The notes: generated by a model not told the origin, from the sequence alone. Counted from the first letter of the stretch, positions 51,011 to 61,029 are shown. The stretch is DNA of 64,000 bases from Pseudomonadaceae bacterium (GCA_030602315.1 JAUVZY010000009.1:43902-107901), one strand, 5' to 3'. Numbers and translations are program-made.

Positions 51011-51493
51011 TCAGGCCTTGCCGCGGCGAACTTCCGCACCGCGCAGATCGGGCGCCAGCTTGTCCAGCACGCCGTTGACGAACTTGTGCCCGTCGGTGGC
51101 GCCGTACACCTTGGCCAGCTCGATGCCCTCGTTGATCACCACGCGATACGGCACGTCGATGCGCTGCATCATCTCGTAGGTCGACAGGCGCAGCACCGCC
51201 AGCTCCACCGGATCGAGCTCGTCGAGCGGGCGGTCCAGATGCGGCTTGATCGCCCCGTCGATTTCCGGCTTGTGCCGGGCGACCCCGGTCAGCAGCTCAT
51301 GGAAGTAGGCGCCATCGACGTGATTGAAATCGTTGTCGACCCGGAACTGGGCCTCGATCTCGTTCAGCGACTGACCCGCCATGTGCCACTGATACAGGGC
51401 CTGCATGGCCAGGCTGCGAGCAGCCCGGCGGGTAGCGATCTTCCCTTTCGCCGGCTTCGGCGCGTGGCCGTCGTCGTCGCGGTTCAGACTCAC
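51011..51493 (-). CDS. nusB: Transcription antitermination factor NusB
   Basis: This is a 160-aa RNA-binding protein of rRNA antitermination complexes. It has the helical NusB fold with [17 protein letters not shown] and [34 protein letters not shown]. The GTG start overlaps the ribH stop by 4 nt (GTGA). Confidence 0.95.
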   Translation of the reverse strand: MSLNRDDDGHAPKPAKGKIATRRAARSLAMQALYQWHMAGQSLNEIEAQFRVDNDFNHVDGAYFHELLTGVARHKPEIDGAIKPHLDRPLDELDPVELAVLRLSTYEMMQRIDVPYRVVINEGIELAKVYGATDGHKFVNGVLDKLAPDLRGAEVRRGKA

Positions 51494-51966
51494 TTGGCCT
51501 CCAGCTGAGCCAGCAGGCTCACCATTTCCAGCGCAGACAGGGCAGCCTCGGCACCCTTGTTGCCGGCCTTGGTGCCGGAGCGTTCGATGGCCTGCTCGAT
51601 GGAGTCGACGGTCAGCACGCCGAAGGCAACCGGCACGTTGAACTGCATGGACACCTGGGCCAGGCCCTTGGTGCACTCACCGGCCACGTACTCGAAATGC
51701 GGGGTGCCACCGCGGATCACCGCACCCAGGGCGATGATCGCGTCGAACTGCCCGAGACCCGCCACACGCTGGGCCACCAGCGGCAGCTCGAAGGCGCCGG
51801 GCGCACGAATGATGGTGATGGCGTCTTCGCTGACGCCGTGGCGAACCAGCGCGTCAACGGCGCCGGAGACCAGGCTCTCGACGACGAAGCTGTTGAAACG
51901 GCCGACCACCAGGGCAAACTTTCCTTTGGGGGCGACGAAGGTACCTTCGATGGTCTTCAGGGACAT
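51490..51966 (-). CDS. ribH: 6,7-Dimethyl-8-ribityllumazine synthase
   Basis: This is a 158-aa enzyme joining the RibA/RibD product and the RibB product. Signatures are [26 protein letters not shown] and [17 protein letters not shown] (catalytic His). It sits between ribBA and nusB. Confidence 0.96.
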   Translation of the reverse strand: MSLKTIEGTFVAPKGKFALVVGRFNSFVVESLVSGAVDALVRHGVSEDAITIIRAPGAFELPLVAQRVAGLGQFDAIIALGAVIRGGTPHFEYVAGECTKGLAQVSMQFNVPVAFGVLTVDSIEQAIERSGTKAGNKGAEAALSALEMVSLLAQLEAK

Positions 51967-52025
51967 GACATGGACTCTTCAGATTAAAGAACAAGGCGCC
52001 GCACAACGGCGGCGCCTGGCATCGT

Positions 52026-53117
52026 TCATTCGGCGGGCAGGTATTCTACAACTTCCAGATCAAAGCCGGATATGGCGTTGAACTTCATCGGCGTACTCAT
52101 CAGCCGCATGCGCCGCACGCCGAGGTCGCGCAGGATCTGCGAACCGGCGCCCACCGTGCTGTAAGTACCCGGCGAGCGGGCGGCCTGGCCTACGGTGCCT
52201 TCGCGCACATGGGCGAGCAGGTCCTCGCGGTCTACCTGGTTACCCAGCAGCAGCACCACACCACTGCCCTCCTGGGCCACCTTGGCCATCGCCGCCCGCA
52301 GGCTCCAGCGCCCGGCCTGGCGCACCATCAAAAGGTCACGCAACGGGTCCATGTTGTGTACCCGCACCAGGGTCGGCGTCTCGGCACAGATCGCGCCCAA
52401 CGTCAGTGCCATGTGCACCTCGCCTTCCACCGAGTCGCGGTAGGTGACGAGGTTGAACTGGCCGAGTTCGGTATCCAGCGGCTGCTCGGCAACGCGTTCG
52501 ATGGTGCGCTCATGCAGCAGGCGGTAGTGGATCAGGTCGGCAATGGTGCCGATCTTCAGCCCGTGCTGCTCGGCGAACACTTCCAGCTCCGGACGGCGGG
52601 CCATGGTGCCGTCGTCGTTCATGATCTCGCAGATCACCCCCGTGGCCTCGAAGCCGGCCATGCGCGCCAGGTCGCAGGCCGCCTCGGTGTGTCCGGCGCG
52701 GGCCAGCACGCCGCCTGGCTGGGCCATCAGCGGGAAGATATGCCCGGGGCTGACGATGTCCTCAGCCTTGGCATTGCGCGCGGCGGCGACCTGCACGGTA
52801 CGCGCGCGGTCGGCGGCGGAGATGCCGGTGGTGACGCCTTCGGCGGCCTCGATGGAGACGGTGAACTTGGTGCCGAAGCCCGAGCCGTTGCGCGGCGCCA
52901 TCAGCGGCAGCTTGAGCGTTTCGCAGCGCTCGCGACTCATCGGCATGCAGATCAGGCCGCGGGCGAAGCGCGCCATGAAGTTGATGTGCTCGGGCTGCAC
53001 GCATTCGGCGGCCATGATCAGGTCGCCTTCGTTCTCGCGGTCTTCGTCATCCATCAGGATGACCATCTTGCCGGCACGGATGTCTTCGATCAGCTCGGCG
53101 ATGTTGTTGAGGGCCAT
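52026..53117 (-). CDS. ribBA: 3,4-Dihydroxy-2-butanone-4-phosphate synthase with inactive GCH II-like domain
   Basis: This is a 363-aa protein. The N-terminal DHBP synthase (about 1-200) is complete: [11 protein letters not shown], the [13 protein letters not shown] loop and GHTEAACDL. The C-terminal GCH II-like domain (about 210-360) lacks all three zinc cysteines; the region reads [16 protein letters not shown] from residue 254. It therefore makes only the ribulose-5-phosphate-derived precursor, like the RibBX type described in Shewanella. Its partner enzyme is the separate ribA. Confidence 0.93.
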   Translation of the reverse strand: MALNNIAELIEDIRAGKMVILMDDEDRENEGDLIMAAECVQPEHINFMARFARGLICMPMSRERCETLKLPLMAPRNGSGFGTKFTVSIEAAEGVTTGISAADRARTVQVAAARNAKAEDIVSPGHIFPLMAQPGGVLARAGHTEAACDLARMAGFEATGVICEIMNDDGTMARRPELEVFAEQHGLKIGTIADLIHYRLLHERTIERVAEQPLDTELGQFNLVTYRDSVEGEVHMALTLGAICAETPTLVRVHNMDPLRDLLMVRQAGRWSLRAAMAKVAQEGSGVVLLLGNQVDREDLLAHVREGTVGQAARSPGTYSTVGAGSQILRDLGVRRMRLMSTPMKFNAISGFDLEVVEYLPAE

Positions 53118-53128
53118 GGGCTTCTCCG

Positions 53129-53791
53129 TCAGTACTTCATGAAGCCGTTTTCGGCGAGAAATTGTTCGGTGATACCGCCCGAGGTCGGCTCGGCGGCCTT
53201 GTCGCCCAGGAGCAGGCGCTCCAGGTAGCGCGCCAGCAGGTCGACTTCCAGATTCACCTGCCGCCCCGGCCGATAGTCGACCATGATGGTTTCAGCCAGG
53301 GTGTGCGGCACGATGGTCAGCTCGAACTCGGCGCCATTCACGGCGTTTACCGTGAGGCTGGTGCCGTCGACGGTGATCGAGCCCTTGAGCGCGATGTACT
53401 TGGCCAGCTCTGCCGGCGCGCGCACGCGAAACTGCACGGCACGGGCGTTATCTTCGCGCGAGACGATTTCACCAACGCCATCGACGTGACCGCTGACCAG
53501 ATGACCGCCCAGACGGCTGGTAGGGGTCAGCGCCTTTTCCAGATTGACCTGGCTGCCGGCCTTGAGCTGGTGGAAGGCGGTGCGGGTGAGCGTCTCGCGG
53601 CTGACATCGGCCCAGAAGCCGTTGCCGGGCAGCTCCACCGCGGTGAGGCAGACGCCGTTGACGGCGATGCTGTCGCCGAGCTTGACGTCAGAAAGGTCGA
53701 GCTTGCCGGTCTCCACCAGCACGCGGACGTCGCCGCCCTTGGGGGTGAGGGCGCGGATGGTGCCGATGGCTTCGATTATGCCGGTGAACAT
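53129..53791 (-). CDS. ribE: Riboflavin synthase alpha chain
   Basis: This is a 220-aa enzyme of two similar barrel repeats: [12 protein letters not shown] starts the first and [12 protein letters not shown] the second. It dismutates two lumazine molecules to riboflavin. GGAG lies 7 nt before the ATG. A 16-codon leader ORF overlaps the start. The gene is the first of the unit governed by the FMN riboswitch. Confidence 0.95.
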   Translation of the reverse strand: MFTGIIEAIGTIRALTPKGGDVRVLVETGKLDLSDVKLGDSIAVNGVCLTAVELPGNGFWADVSRETLTRTAFHQLKAGSQVNLEKALTPTSRLGGHLVSGHVDGVGEIVSREDNARAVQFRVRAPAELAKYIALKGSITVDGTSLTVNAVNGAEFELTIVPHTLAETIMVDYRPGRQVNLEVDLLARYLERLLLGDKAAEPTSGGITEQFLAENGFMKY

Positions 53792-53826
53792 GGCGGTTCT
53801 CCGGTCACGCGAATGGTCTGAAGCAT
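53776..53826 (-). CDS. Candidate 16-codon leader ORF overlapping ribE
   Basis: ATG at 53826 follows a strong AGGAG at 8-nt spacing and encodes [16 protein letters not shown]. It stops at 53776, 16 nt inside ribE in another frame. This would let terminating ribosomes restart at the ribE ATG. Translation is inferred from the ribosome site only. Confidence 0.45.
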   Translation of the reverse strand: MLQTIRVTGEPPCSPA

Positions 53827-53836
53827 GGGTGGAACT

Positions 53837-53859
53837 CCTGTTTTCGGTAAAAAAACAGG
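53837..53859 (-). promoter_or_regulatory. Hairpin that can mask the leader ribosome site
   Basis: On the minus strand CCTGTTTT and AAAACAGG pair with a 7-nt loop. The 3' arm contains the first three bases of the AGGAG of the leader ORF. The preceding T7 tract may alternatively act with upstream pairing as a terminator. It lies between the riboswitch and ribE, where an expression platform is expected. Confidence 0.5.
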
Positions 53860-53907
53860 GCATGCAGATCGAAGGGGACCGCGCGCCGAATGGCGTGCGA
53901 TGCAATC

Positions 53908-54044
53908 CCGTTCTCTCTCATCCGGACTATGACCGTCGGCTCCGGAATCGCACCGGATCTGCTGACCTTGCAACGCAAGCGCTCGCGGGCTAGGCCGTGC
54001 AGGCCATTACCGCCGGTGGGGAATTGCACCCCGCCCTGAGAACG
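53908..54044 (-). ncRNA. FMN riboswitch (RFN element)
   Basis: The minus strand carries the conserved RFN blocks in order: AGGGCGGGGTGCAATTCCCC, ACCGGCGGTAA, AGCCCGCGAGCG, GATCCGGTGCGATTCCGGAG, CCGACGGTCATAGTCCGGAT and GAGAGAGAACG. The outer helix pairs CGTTCTC at 54044 with GAGAACG near 53910. It lies between ribD and ribE and should repress the ribE-ribBA-ribH unit when FMN is high. The whole 324-bp gap (53792-54115) is taken up by this element, the hairpin and the leader ORF. Confidence 0.97.
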
Positions 54045-54115
54045 AAGACCCAGCGTACGGGTCCGGGGGCGTTTTTATCACAACCGCCGACGGCAAGCAC
54101 GCGCGCGGCAGGCAC

Positions 54116-55222
54116 TCAACGAGGGGCAGCGGTGATGCACCAGTCAGCACCGACCGCACGAATATCAAGGATCTGCAGCTCCTGGGCCTCGCGCATGAAG
54201 GCCAGCGGCAGATCCAGCAGCGGACGGGCCAGTGAGCCCAGCAACTTGGGCGCCATATAGATGCGGTACTCATCGACCAGTCCTTGCTGGGCGAAGGCGC
54301 CGGCCAGGCGCGGGCCGGCCTCGATCAGCACGTCATTGGCGCCGCGCGCCGCCAGTGCCTCGAGCAATCCCTTGAGGTCAACCTGCCCCGCGCTGCCCGG
54401 CAAGCACAGCAACTCATGGCCCGCCACTTGATAGCGCAGCTGCGCGCCGCTCTGCGCGGTGGCAACCAGCGCCGCACCGGCCTGGAAGAACGGCGCATCC
54501 AGCGGCACCCGCAGGCGCCCGTCCACCAGTACCCGCAGGGGTGGCCTGGACAGGGCCAGCGCGGCCAACTCAGCCGGCAGGCCCAGCTCGTCGCCGCGCA
54601 CGGTCAGCCGCGCCTGGTCGGTCAACACCGTGTCGGCGCCAGTCAGCACCACGCTCGATTGCGCGCGCAGCCGCTGTACGTCGGCCCGCGCGGCGGCCCC
54701 GGTGATCCACTGGCTCTCGCCGCTGGCCATGGCGGTGCGCCCGTCCAGGCTCATGGCCAGCTTGACCCGCACATAGGGCAGGCCGCTTTCCATGCGCTTG
54801 ATGAAGCCGGCATTGAGCGCACGCGCCTCGGCCTCGAGCACCCCGCAGTCGACCGCGACCCCGGCCTGACGCAGGCGCGCCAGACCGCGTCCGGCCACCT
54901 GCGGATTGGGATCCTGCATCGCCGCCACCACCCGCGCCACGCCAGCCTGCACCAGCGCCTCGGCGCAGGGCGGGGTACGCCCGAAATGGCTGCACGGCTC
55001 CAGCGTCACATACGCCGTGGCACCGCGCGCCCGCTCGCCGGCCTGGCGCAGGGCGTGCACCTCGGCATGCGGCTCGCCGGCACGCACGTGCCAGCCCTCG
55101 CCGACGATTTCATCGCCGGCGACGATCAGGCAACCGACCCGGGGATTGGGATGGGTGGAGTACAGCCCCTGGCGCGCCAGCTGCAGCGCGCGGGCCATGT
55201 AGCGGTGATCGGCGGCACTCAT
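54116..55222 (-). CDS. ribD: Bifunctional pyrimidine deaminase/reductase of riboflavin synthesis
   Basis: This is a 368-aa enzyme. The N-terminal deaminase has zinc motifs HAE (52-54) and [11 protein letters not shown] (C77, C86). The C-terminal reductase includes [13 protein letters not shown] and [16 protein letters not shown]. The ATG overlaps the nrdR stop by 4 nt. It lies upstream of the FMN riboswitch, so its own transcription is not covered by it. Confidence 0.95.
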   Translation of the reverse strand: MSAADHRYMARALQLARQGLYSTHPNPRVGCLIVAGDEIVGEGWHVRAGEPHAEVHALRQAGERARGATAYVTLEPCSHFGRTPPCAEALVQAGVARVVAAMQDPNPQVAGRGLARLRQAGVAVDCGVLEAEARALNAGFIKRMESGLPYVRVKLAMSLDGRTAMASGESQWITGAAARADVQRLRAQSSVVLTGADTVLTDQARLTVRGDELGLPAELAALALSRPPLRVLVDGRLRVPLDAPFFQAGAALVATAQSGAQLRYQVAGHELLCLPGSAGQVDLKGLLEALAARGANDVLIEAGPRLAGAFAQQGLVDEYRIYMAPKLLGSLARPLLDLPLAFMREAQELQILDIRAVGADWCITAAPR

Positions 55223-55686
55223 TGGCTGTTCGACGGCTCGCGGGACAGCCGGTCGATCTCCTCGCGAAATTCGGACAGATCCTGGAAGCGCCGGTACACC
55301 GAGGCGAAGCGGATGTAGGCCACTTCGTCCAGCTTGCGCAGCTGCTCCATCACCAGCTCGCCGACCACCCGCGACTTCACCTCGCGCTCGCCGGTGGCGC
55401 GCAGTTGATGCTTGATGTGCGCGATGGCCGCCTCCAGGCGCTCGACGCTGACCGGACGCTTCTCCAGCGCCCGCTGCATCCCGGCGCGCAGCTTGTCTTC
55501 ATCGAACGGCTGGCGGCTGCCGTCCTGCTTGATCAGGCGCGGCATCACCAGTTCGGCGGTTTCGAAGGTGGTGAAGCGCTCGCCGCAGGCCAGGCATTCG
55601 CGCCGGCGGCGCACCTGATCGCCCTCGGCGACCAGACGCGAATCGATGACCTTGGTGTCGTGAGCTCCACAGAACGGACAGTGCAT
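55219..55686 (-). CDS. nrdR: Ribonucleotide reductase repressor NrdR
   Basis: This is a 155-aa regulator with an N-terminal zinc ribbon (C3, C6, C31, C34) and an ATP-cone domain ([20 protein letters not shown]). It represses nrd genes according to ATP/dATP. The start at 55686 gives MHCPFCG, the family N-terminus. Confidence 0.95.
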   Translation of the reverse strand: MHCPFCGAHDTKVIDSRLVAEGDQVRRRRECLACGERFTTFETAELVMPRLIKQDGSRQPFDEDKLRAGMQRALEKRPVSVERLEAAIAHIKHQLRATGEREVKSRVVGELVMEQLRKLDEVAYIRFASVYRRFQDLSEFREEIDRLSREPSNSQ

Positions 55687-55824
55687 GGCGGGAAGGTCCT
55701 GAACAGTTGCCGCATGGTACTCCAAGCCGCCCCGCGCGTGCATGAGCCAGCCCGCGGTCCGGCAAGCGAGACACGCCTGCGCAATGCTGCTATACAGCGC
55801 GCATCGTCAACTGGAGGATCTACG

Positions 55825-56256
55825 GTGCGCCTCGTCGCCTCTCTCGCCTGCCTGACCGTGCTGCTGGCCGGCTGTGCCAGCCAACCTGCCGAGCAACCGA
55901 CCCCCATAGCCCCCCCGGGCCCGCCGGCCCACGCCCCGATCGAGACAGAGCTGCATGCCGTCACCGGCACGCTGCTCGGCGTCCCGGCCGGCGCCGAAGT
56001 CGAGCTGGCCCTGTTGCATGTGGACGAAAAGCGTCGTCCGGAGCGCCTGCTGGGCAGCCTGCGTCTGCGCGGCAATGGCCAACCACTGCCCTTCCTGCTG
56101 CGCTTCAATACCGAGATTTTCGACACCAACCAACCGGTGGAGCTGCGCGGGCGAGTGACCCAGGATGACCGCCTGACCATGGTGCTGCCAGCCCGACGCA
56201 TCGCCACCGGCGACAACCAGTCCCTCGGCGCCCTGCAGGTAGTCCCCACGCCGTGA
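55825..56256 (+). CDS. YbaY-like lipoprotein
   Basis: This is a 143-aa lipoprotein with lipobox LAGC (Cys17), a Pro-rich linker and a beta-sandwich domain (about 45-140) of the YbaY/pilotin-like type ([22 protein letters not shown]). GTG start with TGGAGG upstream. It is coupled to the next gene by a 4-nt GTGA overlap. Confidence 0.75.
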   Translation: MRLVASLACLTVLLAGCASQPAEQPTPIAPPGPPAHAPIETELHAVTGTLLGVPAGAEVELALLHVDEKRRPERLLGSLRLRGNGQPLPFLLRFNTEIFDTNQPVELRGRVTQDDRLTMVLPARRIATGDNQSLGALQVVPTP

Positions 56257-56915
56257 CGCCGCCGGCCGGCCTGCAGACGGCCCTCGCCGCGATCCTGGGC
56301 GAGGCGCGACTGAGCGTCCAGCGCCCCCCTGGGTGCAGCCAGCGCCTGTGGCTGCTGGACCCGGACAACATGGCCCGTGCCTTTGACGCCGAGGAAACCC
56401 GCCGCATCCTCGAAGCGCCTCCCTACTGGTGCTTTGGCTGGGCCAGTGGCCTGGCGCTAGCTCGCTGGCTGCAGGAGCATCCGCAACAGGTGCGCGGCAA
56501 GCGCGTGCTGGATTTCGGCAGTGGCAGCGGGATCGTCGCCATCGCCGCCGCGCAGGCCGGAGCGGCGCAGGTGGTCGCCTGCGACATCGACCCCCTGGCG
56601 CTGGCCGCGGTGCGCGCCAACGCACAGCTGAATCAGGTGGGCCTGGACTACGCCAGCGACCTGTCCGCCGCGCCCGGCGCATTCGATCTGATCACCGTAG
56701 CCGATGTGCTCTACGACCGCGCCAACCTGCCCTGGCTCGACGCCCTGCTCACTCGCGGTCGCCAGGTCTTGCTCGCCGACTCGCGGGTGCGGGACCTCAG
56801 GCACCCGGGCTATCGTCCGCTGGCCCACCTGCAGGCCTGCACCTGGCCGGATCTGGCCGAGCCGGACGAGTTTCGCCGGGTGACGCTCTATCGCGGCGAT
56901 GCCGAACTACGCTGA
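56253..56915 (+). CDS. Class I SAM-dependent methyltransferase (ETFB/NNMT-like)
   Basis: This is a 220-aa soluble enzyme. The SAM-binding motif [20 protein letters not shown] and the acidic residue in ACDID are clear, as is the [18 protein letters not shown] block seen in protein-lysine methyltransferases acting on ETF-beta. The substrate here is not established. GTG start overlaps the lipoprotein stop. Confidence 0.82.
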   Translation: MTPPAGLQTALAAILGEARLSVQRPPGCSQRLWLLDPDNMARAFDAEETRRILEAPPYWCFGWASGLALARWLQEHPQQVRGKRVLDFGSGSGIVAIAAAQAGAAQVVACDIDPLALAAVRANAQLNQVGLDYASDLSAAPGAFDLITVADVLYDRANLPWLDALLTRGRQVLLADSRVRDLRHPGYRPLAHLQACTWPDLAEPDEFRRVTLYRGDAELR

Positions 56916-56972
56916 ACCGGGAGCTCCCGTGCCGATCACAGGTCCAACGCTGATCACGCTCGGACAGCCCAC

Positions 56973-57485
56973 ATGACCGATTCGCTGCGCCTGTTCTTCG
57001 CCCTGCCCTGCCCCGTGTCGATCGCCCAAGCCATCGTCCGCTGGCGTACGGACCAGCATCTGCCGGGACGCCCGGTGCCTGCCGAGAACCTGCATCTGAC
57101 CCTGGCCTTTCTCGGGGCGCAGCCGGCCGAACGGCTGAGCACGCTGTACCAGGTCGCCGAATCAGTGCGCAGCCAGCCATTTGAAATCACGCTCGAACGG
57201 CTGCACTGCACCCCCCGCGGGCTGCTCTGGCTAGAGCCCGCCCAGTCGCCGGGCGCGCTGCTGCAACTGGCAGACGCGCTGCGCGCAGGGCTCACCGATG
57301 TCGCCATCCCCTTCGACAGCCAGGCGTTTCGCCCGCACCTGACGGTGTTTCGCGACGGCGCGGCGCTACCGGGCGCCGCACCGCCGGCGTATCGCTGGCT
57401 GGTCGACCGCTTTGCGCTGTACCGCTCGGACAGCATCCCCGGTGGGGTACGCTACCGCACGCTACGCGAATGGCCCCTGCAATAG
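56973..57485 (+). CDS. thpR: RNA 2',3'-cyclic phosphodiesterase (LigT/ThpR family)
   Basis: This is a 170-aa 2H phosphoesterase. Both catalytic HxT motifs are present, HLTL at 41-44 and HLTV at 122-125. It opens 2',3'-cyclic phosphates and can ligate tRNA halves in vitro. It lies 57 bp after the methyltransferase. Confidence 0.9.
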   Translation: MTDSLRLFFALPCPVSIAQAIVRWRTDQHLPGRPVPAENLHLTLAFLGAQPAERLSTLYQVAESVRSQPFEITLERLHCTPRGLLWLEPAQSPGALLQLADALRAGLTDVAIPFDSQAFRPHLTVFRDGAALPGAAPPAYRWLVDRFALYRSDSIPGGVRYRTLREWPLQ

Positions 57486-57568
57486 CGCCGCGCGGCCACT
57501 TGCTTCCCAGTCTGCGCGCCCCCACATAAGATCCACCGATTTTCTACCCGCCCCTTGCGAGAGCCGCG

Positions 57569-58438
57569 ATGAGCCAGAGCCCGTACATCTTCGATGCCAC
57601 CGATGCCACCTTCCAGCAACTGGTCATCGAGAACTCCTTTCACAAGCCGGTGCTGGTCGATTTCTGGGCCGAGTGGTGCGCACCGTGCAAGGCACTGATG
57701 CCGGTGCTGGCGAAGATCACCGAGGAATACCAGGGCGAACTGCTGCTGGCGAAGGTCAACTGCGACGTCGAGCAAGGCGTGGTGATGCAGCTGGGCATCC
57801 GCAGTCTGCCCACCGTGGTGCTGTTCCGGGACGGTCAGCCGGTCGACGGGTTTGCCGGTGCGCAGCCCGAAACGGCGATCCGCGCCATGCTAGAGCCGCA
57901 CGTGCAGGCGCCGCCAGCGCCGGCCGGCGACCCGCTGGAGCAGGCCGAGGCGCTGTTCGCCGCCGCCGAGTTCGCCGCGGCGGAAAAGGCACTGGTCGCC
58001 CTGCTTAGCGAAGACAACGAGAACGCCCGGGCGCTGATTCTGTACGCCCGCTGCCTGGCCGAACGCGGCGAGCTGGGCGAGGCGGAAACCGTGCTCAATG
58101 CGGTCAAGGGCGACGAACACAAGCAGGCCCTGGCCGGTGCCCGCGCCCAGCTGACCTTCCTGCGCCAAGCCAATGACCTGCCGGACCCGGCAGAGCTGAA
58201 ATCGCGCCTGGCACAAGACCCGGCAGACGACGAAGCGGCCTACCAGCTGGCGATTCAGCAACTGGCGCGCCAGCAATACGAGGCTGCGCTGGACGGCCTG
58301 CTGCGCCTGTTCAGCCGTAACCGCGGCTATAACGAAGGCCAGCCGCACAAGACCTTGCTGCAGGTGTTTGATCTGCTGGGCAATGACCATCCGCTGGTGA
58401 CCACCTACCGCCGCAAGCTTTATCAGGCGATTTACTAG
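57569..58438 (+). CDS. Thioredoxin-TPR co-chaperone (CnoX/YbbN-like)
   Basis: This is a 289-aa cytoplasmic protein with an N-terminal thioredoxin domain (about 5-112) and C-terminal TPR-type helices. The active site is WCAPCK (C37, C40), so both cysteines are present, unlike E. coli YbbN. CnoX proteins protect substrates from overoxidation and hand them to GroEL/DnaK. The following ORF starts directly after the stop. Confidence 0.88.
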   Translation: MSQSPYIFDATDATFQQLVIENSFHKPVLVDFWAEWCAPCKALMPVLAKITEEYQGELLLAKVNCDVEQGVVMQLGIRSLPTVVLFRDGQPVDGFAGAQPETAIRAMLEPHVQAPPAPAGDPLEQAEALFAAAEFAAAEKALVALLSEDNENARALILYARCLAERGELGEAETVLNAVKGDEHKQALAGARAQLTFLRQANDLPDPAELKSRLAQDPADDEAAYQLAIQQLARQQYEAALDGLLRLFSRNRGYNEGQPHKTLLQVFDLLGNDHPLVTTYRRKLYQAIY

Positions 58439-58789
58439 ATGCGCATCCGCGGGCAGATCGGCCCCTGGCCGGTGGATCTGGAAATCGAACTGAACGCAGC
58501 CGACTGGGCGCAGCTGGCCCAGCACCGCAGCGAGCCTGACAACGCCGCCCCGGCAGCGACCTGCGCGCCGCCGGCCGTGCGCGCGCAGGCCGACGATCCG
58601 CGCTGGAGCGCCGCCCAGCAACTGCTGCAGCGCGCCGGCACGTTGAGCGGGCCGCAATTGTTGGCTGAACTGGAGCCGCTGGCCGGCGGCATCGAGGCCG
58701 CCAAGCGTCTGCTGGTACGCCTGCGGCATTGCCCGCAGGTACGGATCGAGCAGCAGGCAGATGCGGCGGTTTACCGCTGGATCGGCTGA
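58439..58789 (+). CDS. Hypothetical protein, coupled to the thioredoxin gene
   Basis: This is a 116-aa soluble protein: an N-terminal strand pair (MRIRGQIGPWPVDLEIEL), an Ala/Pro-rich middle, and a C-terminal winged-helix-like stretch (SGPQLLAELEPLAGGIEAAKRLLVRLRHCPQVRIE). The ATG directly follows the TAG of the previous gene, implying coupling. No family recognised. Confidence 0.65.
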   Translation: MRIRGQIGPWPVDLEIELNAADWAQLAQHRSEPDNAAPAATCAPPAVRAQADDPRWSAAQQLLQRAGTLSGPQLLAELEPLAGGIEAAKRLLVRLRHCPQVRIEQQADAAVYRWIG

Positions 58790-58807
58790 GCGCCTGGCAC
58801 CCGCGCC

Positions 58808-59899
58808 TCAGCGCAGCTGCGCTACCTGGGGCCCGCGCAGCTGCTCCAGCTGGCCCTGCGCCCATTCGCGCCAGTCGCGCACCTTGCGCCGGTCCGCGCC
58901 GGCACGTTCGGCAAGCTGTAGCGCCTCGAGTCCGGCCTGCCAGTTCTCCTGCTCCAACTCGAGCTGGGCGAGCGCCATCCAGTGGTTGGCCTGGCCGGTC
59001 TGACGCGCCAGCTGACGATAGACCGAGGCCGCCTGGCCGCGCTCGCGGGCTTGCCACCACAGCTGGCCAAGACGCTCCTGGCGCGCCGCATTGCTCGGCA
59101 GCTGCCGTTCGGCGAGCAGCGCCTCGAGCATCCGGGCTCCTTGCCAGGGCTGACCGGCGGCCGCGGCGATCAGCACCAGGTTGTCCAGTTCGCGCTCACT
59201 GAACGCCAGCCCCTTGGCGCGGGCGGCGCGCAGGGTGGCCAGCGCGCGTTGCTCCTGACCGGCCATCTGCTGCAGCCCGGCCAGCTGCCACCAGGCCTGG
59301 GCCCGCTCTGAATGGCGTGCCAGCAGGGCACGCTGCCAACGCTCGGCCTCGGCATAACGCTTGAGCTGGGCGTTGCCGGCCACCAGTAGCTGCAGCCAGG
59401 CATCCTCGGCCCGCGGATTGGCCTTCACATAACGCTCGGCCAGCGGCAGCGCGCGCTCATGCTGACCAAGCCCCTGATAGGCCTGCACCAGCATCTTCAG
59501 CTGCTCTTCGGGTGCTGCGGCCGGGAGCGGCGCGAGCAGCTCGACAACCCGCAGGTAACGCCCTTCGGCGAGGCTCAACCGGGCGATATTGAGTTTTTCG
59601 TTGGCCTGCTCCTCCGCCCCCAGCAAGCCGCTGCCCAGTGCCTTTTCCAGCTCAGCGAGCGCCTTGCGGCGGTCGCCCTCAGCCCACGCCAGATAACCCA
59701 GGCTGCGAGCCAGCAGAGCCGCCTCAAGACTGCTGTCTGGTGCCTTGACCTGCGCCAGGGCGCGCCGCGCGGCCGCGTGGTCGCCCTTGCTCTGGGCGGC
59801 CTGTGCCGTCTGCAGGGCCTGCAGCACCGCCGGATCGATACGCTGCGCCGCCTGGCCGACAGCGGTGACGAACAGCAGAACGAACAACAGACGCGACAT
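58808..59899 (-). CDS. TPR protein at the end of the TonB2 operon
   Basis: This is a 363-aa exported protein with a signal peptide (about 1-18) and roughly nine tetratricopeptide-like helical pairs up to residue 350. GGAGG precedes the ATG, 11 bp after tonB2. TPR proteins end the TonB2 operons of Vibrio in the same place, where they help outer-membrane energy transfer. Same order here supports that role. Confidence 0.85.
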   Translation of the reverse strand: MSRLLFVLLFVTAVGQAAQRIDPAVLQALQTAQAAQSKGDHAAARRALAQVKAPDSSLEAALLARSLGYLAWAEGDRRKALAELEKALGSGLLGAEEQANEKLNIARLSLAEGRYLRVVELLAPLPAAAPEEQLKMLVQAYQGLGQHERALPLAERYVKANPRAEDAWLQLLVAGNAQLKRYAEAERWQRALLARHSERAQAWWQLAGLQQMAGQEQRALATLRAARAKGLAFSERELDNLVLIAAAAGQPWQGARMLEALLAERQLPSNAARQERLGQLWWQARERGQAASVYRQLARQTGQANHWMALAQLELEQENWQAGLEALQLAERAGADRRKVRDWREWAQGQLEQLRGPQVAQLR

Positions 59900-59910
59900 G
59901 CGACCTCCGG

Positions 59911-60606
59911 CTATCTCAGGCGAAATTGCAGCGTTTTGGTGGCCTCGCGCGCAACCGCCTGGCCATTTTCCATGCGCGGGGCGAAGCGCCAGCGCGACAC
60001 GGCACGACGGGCTTCACGGTCGAACACGTTGGGCGGCGAAGCCTCCAGCACGCGGATGTTCTCCACCCGCCCCTGAGCAGTGATGGTAAAGGCCAGCTTG
60101 ATATGCCCCTCGATGCCCCGCCGCCGCGCCTGCTCGGGGTACTGCGGCGGTACGTCGTTGAGCGGGACCACCTCGTTGTCCGGGCCGCCGGCCGCAGCGC
60201 CCTGGGGGCCGGCGGCCGCCGGCGGCGCGGCGCTGAGTCCGGCAAGGCTGGGCGTCGGCGCAGCGGACACGGCGATCCCCATGTCCAGCGACGGCAGCGC
60301 CAGATCCAGCTTGGGCAGGTTGGTCTGGGCCGTGGCCGGCACAGGCGTTGGCGGGGTCGGCGGCTGAGGCGTGTCCGGCCGAGGCGGCTCGGGCGCCTGC
60401 TGGCGACTGCGGGTGGCGGTGGTCTCGTTGCGTCCATCGACACGGACGAAATTCGCCACGCTCAGCGGGTCCGGCGGCAGCTTGTTGCGCGGCGGCGTAA
60501 CCATGCTCAGCATCAGCGCGAACAGCGCCAGTGCCATCAGACAGGCGCCGAGGAAGGCGAGCAACCAGCGGCCCGGCCGGCTCGGCGGCGCGTCGAGCGC
60601 AACCAT
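59911..60606 (-). CDS. tonB2: TonB2-type energy transducer
   Basis: This is a 231-aa protein with an N-terminal membrane helix (about 14-35), a Pro-rich spacer (about 68-110) and a C-terminal TonB domain (about 145-231, with PPQYPEQARRRGIEGHIKLAF). The ATG overlaps the exbD stop by 1 nt. It carries energy from the ExbB/ExbD motor to outer-membrane receptors. Confidence 0.9.
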   Translation of the reverse strand: MVALDAPPSRPGRWLLAFLGACLMALALFALMLSMVTPPRNKLPPDPLSVANFVRVDGRNETTATRSRQQAPEPPRPDTPQPPTPPTPVPATAQTNLPKLDLALPSLDMGIAVSAAPTPSLAGLSAAPPAAAGPQGAAAGGPDNEVVPLNDVPPQYPEQARRRGIEGHIKLAFTITAQGRVENIRVLEASPPNVFDREARRAVSRWRFAPRMENGQAVAREATKTLQFRLR

Positions 60607-61019
60607 CAGCGCGCCCCGCCGGTGGCCGCCAGGGCCACATCACTCACACCCGCCTGGCGCGCCTGGTCCATCACCTGAACCACCAGGCCGGTGCGCGCAT
60701 CCTGATCGGCCTGAACCACCACCGCGCCCTCGGGCTGGTCGACTCGCAGGCGCTCGACGTGTGCCCGCACGCTGCGCGGATCGACCACCTGCTTGTCGAT
60801 CCACACCTCGCCCCCGGCCGTCACCGCGATCAGGATGTTGCCCTTGTCCTGGGTACTGGCGGTGCTCGCCTCGGGGCGCGCGACCTCGATCCCTGACTCC
60901 TTGATGAAGGAACTGGTGACAATGAAGAAGATAAGCATGATGAATACGACATCCAGCATCGGCGTCAGGTCGATGCCGGTGTCTTCATCCAGCTGGTTTG
61001 CATGGCGACGCATCCGCAT
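60606..61019 (-). CDS. exbD2: ExbD2-type biopolymer transport protein
   Basis: This is a 137-aa protein with a short cytoplasmic tail, one membrane helix (about 18-38) carrying the proton-path Asp23 in TPMLDVVFIMLIFF, and a periplasmic domain. It lies between exbB2 and tonB2 in one operon. Confidence 0.92.
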   Translation of the reverse strand: MRMRRHANQLDEDTGIDLTPMLDVVFIMLIFFIVTSSFIKESGIEVARPEASTASTQDKGNILIAVTAGGEVWIDKQVVDPRSVRAHVERLRVDQPEGAVVVQADQDARTGLVVQVMDQARQAGVSDVALAATGGAR

Positions 61020-61029
61020 GCGCGAGTCC

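Noticed and set aside
52026..53117. RibBA as a bifunctional DHBP synthase / GTP cyclohydrolase II
   Set aside because: The three zinc cysteines of GCH II are absent, so only the first activity is annotated.
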